Assembly (NCBI GenBank): GCA_903893805.1
Contig: CAITNM010000004.1
Span: forward strand, 1 to 39,036
Direction of reading: 5' to 3'
Source of the DNA: an uncultured Alphaproteobacteria bacterium
GTDB taxonomy: Bacteria; Pseudomonadota; Alphaproteobacteria; Paracaedibacterales; CAITNM01
Length of the DNA stretch: 39,036 nucleotides
Below, in pieces: positions 34,801 to 39,036 of the stretch; within the stretch, counting starts at the first letter, position 1; each line of letters starts with the position of its first letter. Under the pieces are notes generated by a model, which did not search any database, was not told the origin of the DNA, and was given only the letters and a program-made list of their open reading frames with translations. Position numbers and translations under genes: made by a program.

Positions 34801-35393
34801 GACACAAAGACTTTTGGAATGTGCCAACGAACTCAGAAGCACAATACCCAAATTATACTGCTACTGACTATGCATTTAAGCAAGCTGGACATGAAGCGGT
34901 GGATATTATCTTGCGTTACTTCTATCAACATATTTATGTAGGTCCTCATGAATTGGTGAATAAAATACATGCGTATTTACGGTCTGTTGATGCGCACAAA
35001 CGAGAGAACTTTTTGGGATTAGTTTGCACCATGCTTGGTCGCCATCACCCGTTTGCAGATTGGACAGAAGACGGCATAGACTATAGAAATCTTGTGAAGC
35101 AACGTTATTGTGAAGTATTAAATCAAGCCGAAGTAGGTGCTGCAATTCAAGCAGCACGTGCTCAAGCTCAGGCAACGGGTGATGATCAAGATGAGGCGGA
35201 AGAGGAAGCTATAGCTAACACAGCTGATTATATATTCACCAGAAAAGGCATTGAAACTATTCTATTCTATGCTGGGTATTTGGCTTGGAATGGCTTGCCG
35301 GGTGCGCATCCCTTAAGAGCTGATTGGAATGCAAATCTTGCGTGGTTACGAGCTAATGATGTAGCTAAATATAATGCAATTTATACACATTGA
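31830..35393 (+). CDS. Large exported helical protein B of a tandem pair, ~1187 aa
   Basis: Paralog of the gene at 28482-31739 with the same block order over the full length. It has extra segments, for example an Asn/Asp/Pro/His-rich stretch around residues 465-520 and an acidic Ala/Gln/Glu insert (DDQDEAEEEAIAN) near residue 1118. The start is uncertain: with TTG at 31830 the signal peptide reads ...IHALFAIFMLTNAYA. By comparison with protein A, a TTG at 31810 in another frame plus a frame change in the run of eight T (about 31851-31858) would give a more similar N terminus. The remaining frame of 3.5 kb is open, so the gene is probably expressed. Confidence 0.8.
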   Translation: MVIVSVCFFYKSFIHALFAIFMLTNAYADQVAGHGEVAVFRAKKQAEINAKKVQLKTQLNVVGALGVLDDELLARQLDAVTFSKLVLGMMMGNGYRDGVTSGLKASAAERLVIERIVKKAASHMNGPNFAQNQIWAAQGNPAMQMQHLNVLNKWITEAAKAAPPCFNHDPHVAAPYQPLDQIITAICQSFNGGPSQAMIQHAQQLSQDLGPDYSWPIKQFIVRFSTLTAAEQAEIVLAYNAYVITLGDDQIALSVLANECDTPHHARNFIQIKIEERTMGPFRGFIDAIPGGLIQNLSPAGSTLAQRNAIRTVLVAMEPLTSAQKEMCLEALFSRKLNQLIPVAAKAVQENIRILIEQIVLNPAIVGRVAITKALQPGAMAAAQNVQLKTCLDAIARLPDVARDIHYKALIERIRQMRPAINPNPGGATKEALQQAFLQTHTQLLNELIRNRVAAITPPKELISPAPRMPDPNGAVDAADHQAAPYNHAVTAPDYAENLGAIFDVNDDIRNAPFNSGLPHHDNPNGRLLKSEYDFESRLIHFLINHWAAYYKPEIPDDINTEPLKQALQAKFNAINITAGINIVEKKRRKIVLIESILYRLIAYVQQPLPDGLPQPPGWENALNDMGIPMAQMNSPENRDLVNAIRQQVDEAKQQRQAILTPLLINPMLAIINADPVPENHVYTSMAAIKALPSINWDEELNTHVYSNPVLRQQPGETDIVYWRRIGNYLIGIYNRKIKPHLYPDGLQATLDRNEAPQLVPFAMMFSDAADASNAINYPAADHGAQAQQQVLEFDITPRNLQLNAPVGIKQKLHDSYKKTHDFAMNSIQKLFCLPILDGLPDPLPWPFFSHPEADRLRENIEEFTQERKELCKKLLLALSYFDRAGDHFEDDMPMLASLIGRFTHCADGKKGAIESVARLALKGLRSAIVAVAADGGAAEEGEAGLELGEADFDTLLKQIILVDFKNDTITAVADHNHHESVSIITNIKFRHKDFWNVPTNSEAQYPNYTATDYAFKQAGHEAVDIILRYFYQHIYVGPHELVNKIHAYLRSVDAHKRENFLGLVCTMLGRHHPFADWTEDGIDYRNLVKQRYCEVLNQAEVGAAIQAARAQAQATGDDQDEAEEEAIANTADYIFTRKGIETILFYAGYLAWNGLPGAHPLRADWNANLAWLRANDVAKYNAIYTH

Positions 35394-35439
35394 TCACTAC
35401 ATAGAAATCAAAAAAATTATAAGCTACACTTAACGCAGT

Positions 35440-35510
35440 GAAGAAAGATTAGGTTTATTCTCGTTGTTATCCTCGCGTAGGCAAGGATTCGGTGTATAAA
35501 CCTCTTCTTC
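35440..35510. repeat. Long imperfect hairpin upstream of dsbD
   Basis: Nested pairs: GAAGAA with TTCTTC outside, AGGTTTAT (35451-35458) with ATAAACCT (35496-35503), and ATCCT (35469-35473) with AGGAT (35484-35488) at the tip. The tip ATCCTCGCG...GGCAAGGATTC looks like a worn copy of the ATCCTCGCGAAGGCGAGGAT palindromes common between alphaproteobacterial genes. It lies in the leader of dsbD and could also terminate the gene before. Confidence 0.55.
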
Positions 35511-35536
35511 AATAAACTTTAAGCAGGTTCAGTTTT

Positions 35537-37204
35537 ATGTGGTATCGCTCTCTTATTCTTTGCGTTTTTGCTTTAACCGCACTTATGGCAAACACGGTGA
35601 ACGTGCAACTTGTGGCTCCCCAAAATCATCATAAAAAAGATGTTTCTTTTGTCCTTATTTTTGATGTGCCTGACCGTGCCCATATCTATGGGCCAGATAG
35701 CGAAGATTCCCCCACCAATATTGAATGGCATTTACCCAACGGCGTCACGCTTGATCACATAAAATGGCCACCCCTTCAAACCCTAAGCTTGCATGGTCAC
35801 AAATTCCAAGCGTATGAAGGAAAAGTCTATGTTCATGGCACGTTCACCCTAGAAGATTCAGTCCATGATCTTAACGCCCTAAAAGCTGACATTAGTTACA
35901 CCGTGTGTGACAAGCTTTGTACTCCAGAAAAAACCACTCAAACCATTAGTTTTATAGAATCCTTTGAATGGGATGCTTTACCTAAACAACATGCAGCCTT
36001 GGGATTTTTCAGCTTTCACATGGCGTTGATGTTTTTATTCGCCCTTATTGGTGGAGTTATTTTGAACCTTATGCCATGTGTTCTGCCAATCTTGTCTTTA
36101 AAAATCATGACCCTTGCCCAGCACTCTCAGCCAAAAAAATTAAAAGCGAGTGGCATGTTTTTCACACTCGGAACGGTTGTTAGCTTTTGGGTCCTAGCAG
36201 GACTATTACTGGCTTTTCGTGCTGCCGGACATCAAGTCGGGTGGGGCTTTCAGCTGCAATCTCCAGCTGTGGTAACCGCACTTATTTTTGTATTTTTTGC
36301 TTTTGCTTTGAATTTGTTTGGGGTATTTGAAATTGGTACTTCACTGACGAAGTTATCATCTAAAGGTGGGGATTCCTCAACATCTATGGGAAGTTTTTTT
36401 CATGGCGTGCTTGCATGCATTGTGGCTACCCCATGTTCGGCCCCGTTTATGGGTGCATCGGTCGGGTTTGCGCTAACCCAAAGTCCTCTGCATGGTTTTG
36501 CTGTCTTTACTGGCCTCGCCCTTGGGTTATCAGCCCCGTACCTATTAATTTGCTTAAATCCCAAGACCGCTAAATTTCTACCAAAGCCTGGCGGGTGGAT
36601 GAACACCTTCAAAACCATTTTGGGTTTTGGCATGGCGGCATCCGTGCTATGGCTTATGCATGTACTTGCTGACCAGATTTCCATCGCTGCGTTTTTAAAT
36701 GTTTTAGTGTCTCTTCTTGTCATTAGCATTGCTGCCTGGATTTATGGCCATTGGGGCGCAATTGGCAAAGCACCTTATCTGCGATTATTCGCAACCGTTA
36801 CAGCCATAGCATTGGTTAGTGCCGCTTACCTATATGCGACAAAGCCTATTGAAGCGTTAAAGGCAGATCCTTGGATTGCCTACAACTCCACTACAGTTGA
36901 GAATTTACGCAAAAAATCCCCCGTTCTAATTGATTTTACCGCCAAGTGGTGCATCACCTGCCAGGTGAACAAACGCTTGGTGCTTAATACTGAAAAGGCA
37001 CATCAGCTATTTAATGAGAAAAACGTCCAACTGGTCAAGGCAGACTGGACTACTTATGACCCGTCCATTACCAAAGCTTTGGAACAATACGGCCGCAGCA
37101 GTGTGCCGTTGTATGTGTTGCTATACCCCGATGGACGTCACAAAGTTCTGCCTGAGCTTTTAACCTTTAGCATTCTAAAAGAAGCATTGGCTGATTTGGG
37201 TTGA
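35537..37204 (+). CDS. dsbD: Thiol:disulfide interchange protein DsbD family
   Basis: 555 residues, close to the usual DsbD size. Signal peptide 1-18. The periplasmic N-terminal domain has the active pair in VCDKLC (C124, C128). Eight hydrophobic segments follow (about 155-435) with the two membrane cysteines in LNLMPCVLP (C181) and VATPCSAPFMG (C300). The C-terminal thioredoxin-like domain has AKWCITCQVNK (C472, C475). All six redox cysteines are present. DsbD passes electrons from cytoplasmic thioredoxin across the inner membrane to periplasmic partners, for disulfide repair or cytochrome c maturation. Several exported proteins in this window have cysteines that could need such a system, but no partner gene is adjacent. 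Confidence 0.9.
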   Translation: MWYRSLILCVFALTALMANTVNVQLVAPQNHHKKDVSFVLIFDVPDRAHIYGPDSEDSPTNIEWHLPNGVTLDHIKWPPLQTLSLHGHKFQAYEGKVYVHGTFTLEDSVHDLNALKADISYTVCDKLCTPEKTTQTISFIESFEWDALPKQHAALGFFSFHMALMFLFALIGGVILNLMPCVLPILSLKIMTLAQHSQPKKLKASGMFFTLGTVVSFWVLAGLLLAFRAAGHQVGWGFQLQSPAVVTALIFVFFAFALNLFGVFEIGTSLTKLSSKGGDSSTSMGSFFHGVLACIVATPCSAPFMGASVGFALTQSPLHGFAVFTGLALGLSAPYLLICLNPKTAKFLPKPGGWMNTFKTILGFGMAASVLWLMHVLADQISIAAFLNVLVSLLVISIAAWIYGHWGAIGKAPYLRLFATVTAIALVSAAYLYATKPIEALKADPWIAYNSTTVENLRKKSPVLIDFTAKWCITCQVNKRLVLNTEKAHQLFNEKNVQLVKADWTTYDPSITKALEQYGRSSVPLYVLLYPDGRHKVLPELLTFSILKEALADLG

Positions 37205-37232
37205 GCGGATGGGTGTAAGGTTTCACAGTTTT

Positions 37233-37252
37233 CCCGCGGCCTAGACCGCGGG
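37233..37252. repeat. GC-rich palindrome, right copy
   Basis: CCCGCGGCCTAGACCGCGGG, a near-perfect palindrome between the convergent ends of dsbD and the NHL gene. Its counterpart lies at 1012-1031, at the same distance from the stop of the inverted paralog. Confidence 0.7.
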
Positions 37253-37274
37253 ACTAACCAAACTTAGTCAAATA

Positions 37275-38957
37275 TTATAAAGCAGTACCAATTGCCATAT
37301 TACGCGCCCAACTTGCACCAGCGCCTAACTTTAGTATCGACCCACTATCAAACAGCAAGGTGCCAAAAATGTCAGCAGCAGTATGTGCGGGAACAGCTAC
37401 ACTTGCTAACACTTCAAGAACACCGCCGCTTTGTATTTCCGTAGCACCTGGCACGCTAGATGCAGTATTGCCCATGATTTTTACTAATCCACCACTAGGG
37501 ACAACGGCAGATCCCGATGTCATTTTGCTAGAACTTGATGCACCGACATACATGATTCCAGGAATAGAGAGCGGAGTAGAACTTGTGCTCATATTACCAG
37601 CAGTAACTACGCCAGCACCTGCTACAGTTAGTATTGAAGAACCAGAAGGAGCAGCTAGTGAAACGGCAGAGCTAGCATCTGCAGTAAGAGTACCGGCAGC
37701 AGTCATTGCAGCTGTAGGCACTGCCACAGTTCCACTAGTTACTTCTAAATCACCACCAGTAAATGCAAGAGAAGCACCCATGTTGTTAGTGGCAGCAACT
37801 TGAACAAGTCCTGCATCTATTTGCAATGTTGATACGCTGGCATTATTGCCAGACATAATAGCTGTACCAGCGCCTGTTTTATGAACAGTAGTTGCTACTA
37901 AGTTAGCAGGTACAGCAGCAGAACCACTGGCTACGTCCACAGCCAAAGAGGTAGCAAAAAGTCTACGAATAGTGTTGTTGCTAGTATCTGTTACAAAAAC
38001 GTTTCCAGACGTATCGACAGCAAGACCAGTAGGGGCGTTAAACCGTGCTGCAGAACCGAATCCATCAGTAGAACCAGATGATCCTGCAGTACCTGCCATG
38101 GTTGATGCGGTATAGGTTCCACTACTGTTAGTAAGTTTTCTAATAATGTTGTTACCTCGGTCTGCCACGTAAAGGTTGCCTGCTGTATCAATATCAATAT
38201 CCCAAGGACTATTGAACAGTGCAGCTGTTCCTACGGCATCAGTAGAACCAGATGATCCTGCAGTACCTGCAATGGTAGTGATCACTCCGGCAGGCGTAAT
38301 TTTACAAATTGTGTTATTGCTAGTAGCTGAAACATATAAATTATTGGAGCTATCTATTGTAATACCGGTAATTCCATTGAGAGCAGTATTCTGCACAAAA
38401 GACGAATATGAACCAGTAGGTAAAATTTTATAAATTTTATTCTCTGCAGAAGAGGTCATAAAAATATTATTACTGCTATCAATAACGAGCCCCCATGCAT
38501 CATGACCAGAGGAGTACCCAGCTCCTCCACTATCTAATGAGGTATTAGAAACATAAGTTCCCCCACTTTGTGTCCATTGCATAAGATCAATATATTGATG
38601 AGTTGTTAGATAAGTTGTTGTGCCGCTTACAACATACTGGCAGATTGCATTCAATGGCTCTCCCCCATAGACAGCATCTGCATAAAATAAAGTGGAAGCA
38701 GTATAGGTTCCGCCAGCAGTCGTAACTTTTCTAACAGCCTTATCGCCGGTATCTGCAATAAGAAGGTTACTTGAGTTGTCAATTGACATCATGCCTGGGC
38801 TTTTAAACCGCGCTGCTGTTCCAACTCCATCGGTATGAGCAAAGCTACCCGCAAGACCAGCAACAGTTTCAACTTGGTAACTAGCGCTAAGTCCAGAGCA
38901 TAACCCAATCCCCACAGCAAGGGATGCGCAGTATTTAAAGATGGTATTTTTTTTCAT
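37275..38957 (-). CDS. Exported NHL-repeat protein with C-terminal beta-repeat domain, 560 aa
   Basis: Start chosen at the ATG at 38957, which gives a normal signal peptide (1-25, MKKNTIFKYCASLAVGIG...LSA); a start at 39002 would add 15 residues. Residues about 28-335 are NHL/beta-propeller repeats: VETVAGLAGS, then DNSSNLLIADTGDKAVRKV, ITTIAGTAGSSGSTDAVGTA, IDTAGNLYVADRGNNIIRK and VDTSGNVFVTDTSNNTIRR. From about 341 on the protein is homologous to the whole mature protein at 61-990, with GAGTAIMSG, LQIDAGLVQVA, QSGGVLEVLASVAVP and the end LGAGASWARNM. NHL propellers often bind proteins or carbohydrates. An envelope or surface role is inference. The 79 bases upstream to the window end are AT-rich and presumably hold the promoter. 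Confidence 0.85.
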   Translation of the reverse strand: MKKNTIFKYCASLAVGIGLCSGLSASYQVETVAGLAGSFAHTDGVGTAARFKSPGMMSIDNSSNLLIADTGDKAVRKVTTAGGTYTASTLFYADAVYGGEPLNAICQYVVSGTTTYLTTHQYIDLMQWTQSGGTYVSNTSLDSGGAGYSSGHDAWGLVIDSSNNIFMTSSAENKIYKILPTGSYSSFVQNTALNGITGITIDSSNNLYVSATSNNTICKITPAGVITTIAGTAGSSGSTDAVGTAALFNSPWDIDIDTAGNLYVADRGNNIIRKLTNSSGTYTASTMAGTAGSSGSTDGFGSAARFNAPTGLAVDTSGNVFVTDTSNNTIRRLFATSLAVDVASGSAAVPANLVATTVHKTGAGTAIMSGNNASVSTLQIDAGLVQVAATNNMGASLAFTGGDLEVTSGTVAVPTAAMTAAGTLTADASSAVSLAAPSGSSILTVAGAGVVTAGNMSTSSTPLSIPGIMYVGASSSSKMTSGSAVVPSGGLVKIMGNTASSVPGATEIQSGGVLEVLASVAVPAHTAADIFGTLLFDSGSILKLGAGASWARNMAIGTAL

Positions 38958-39036
38958 TTGAATATTTCCGTAATAATAAAGGTTGATAACAACCATCATC
39001 ACAAGGAAAGATTAAATATTATTTAAATATTATTTA

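Noticed and set aside
35440-35510. Riboswitch upstream of dsbD
   Set aside because: The hairpin is long, but its tip looks like a worn intergenic palindrome and no known riboswitch core is visible.
36400-36729. 109-codon minus-strand frame opposite dsbD
   Set aside because: Shadow of a membrane protein gene with complete motifs on the plus strand.

Overview
The window is an AT-rich stretch of bacterial chromosome, probably from an intracellular alphaproteobacterium of the Holosporales/Rickettsiales kind. That placement is inference from four things: a remnant HK97/gene-transfer-agent-like head cluster, EamA and MHS-type transporters, ankyrin proteins, and a very high share of Sec-exported proteins without known function. 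I see no rRNA, tRNA or CRISPR array.

Layout. (1) 1-1110 and 37220-38957 hold two paralogous exported beta-repeat proteins, one at each end, in inverted orientation and with their 3' flanks also duplicated; a third, shorter relative lies at 12475-13005. The right-hand copy has an extra NHL-repeat (beta-propeller) domain. (2) 1118-2672 and 7262-12066 are two blocks of phage structural genes on the minus strand: portal, prohead protease, major capsid, head-tail connector, adaptor, DUF3168 protein and tail proteins. Terminase and tape measure are missing. The portal and the distal tail gene each carry a one-base frameshift in a C run, and the adaptor is broken by a 23-bp tandem duplication, so this is a decaying element. 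(3) 2759-7226, between the phage blocks, carries two tandem exported paralogs, an EamA-family transporter and several very small genes. (4) 12300-14780 is rich in palindromic repeats and includes a MepB-family gene. (5) 14871-18275 carries an exported S9-like serine peptidase and a DEAD-box helicase. (6) 18371-24635 is a minus-strand run of exported proteins: an alpha-helical repeat protein, two ankyrin proteins, a coiled-coil relative, and a pseudogenised prepilin-like gene with its upstream partner. (7) 24784-35393 on the plus strand has an MHS-family MFS transporter followed by three related large exported helical proteins of 686, 1085 and about 1187 residues. (8) 35537-37204 encodes a DsbD-type disulfide reductase.

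How the parts fit. Housekeeping functions are few (helicase, two transporters, DsbD, peptidase). Most of the rest is lineage-specific exported protein families that have grown by local duplication. Shared modules link genes that look unrelated at first: a helical repeat of about 57 residues occurs in the 686-residue protein and, more weakly, in the 375-residue protein at 18371-19498; an N-terminal FR...EI...GYRDGV-type module links the three large proteins; an N-terminal module links the ankyrin protein at 20759-21742 to the coiled-coil protein at 22008-22586. Fragments (a 3' end of an MFS gene, a possible 3' end of a prepilin gene) mark old duplication or deletion points. Functions of these exported families cannot be read from the sequence; roles at the cell envelope or host interface are inference.
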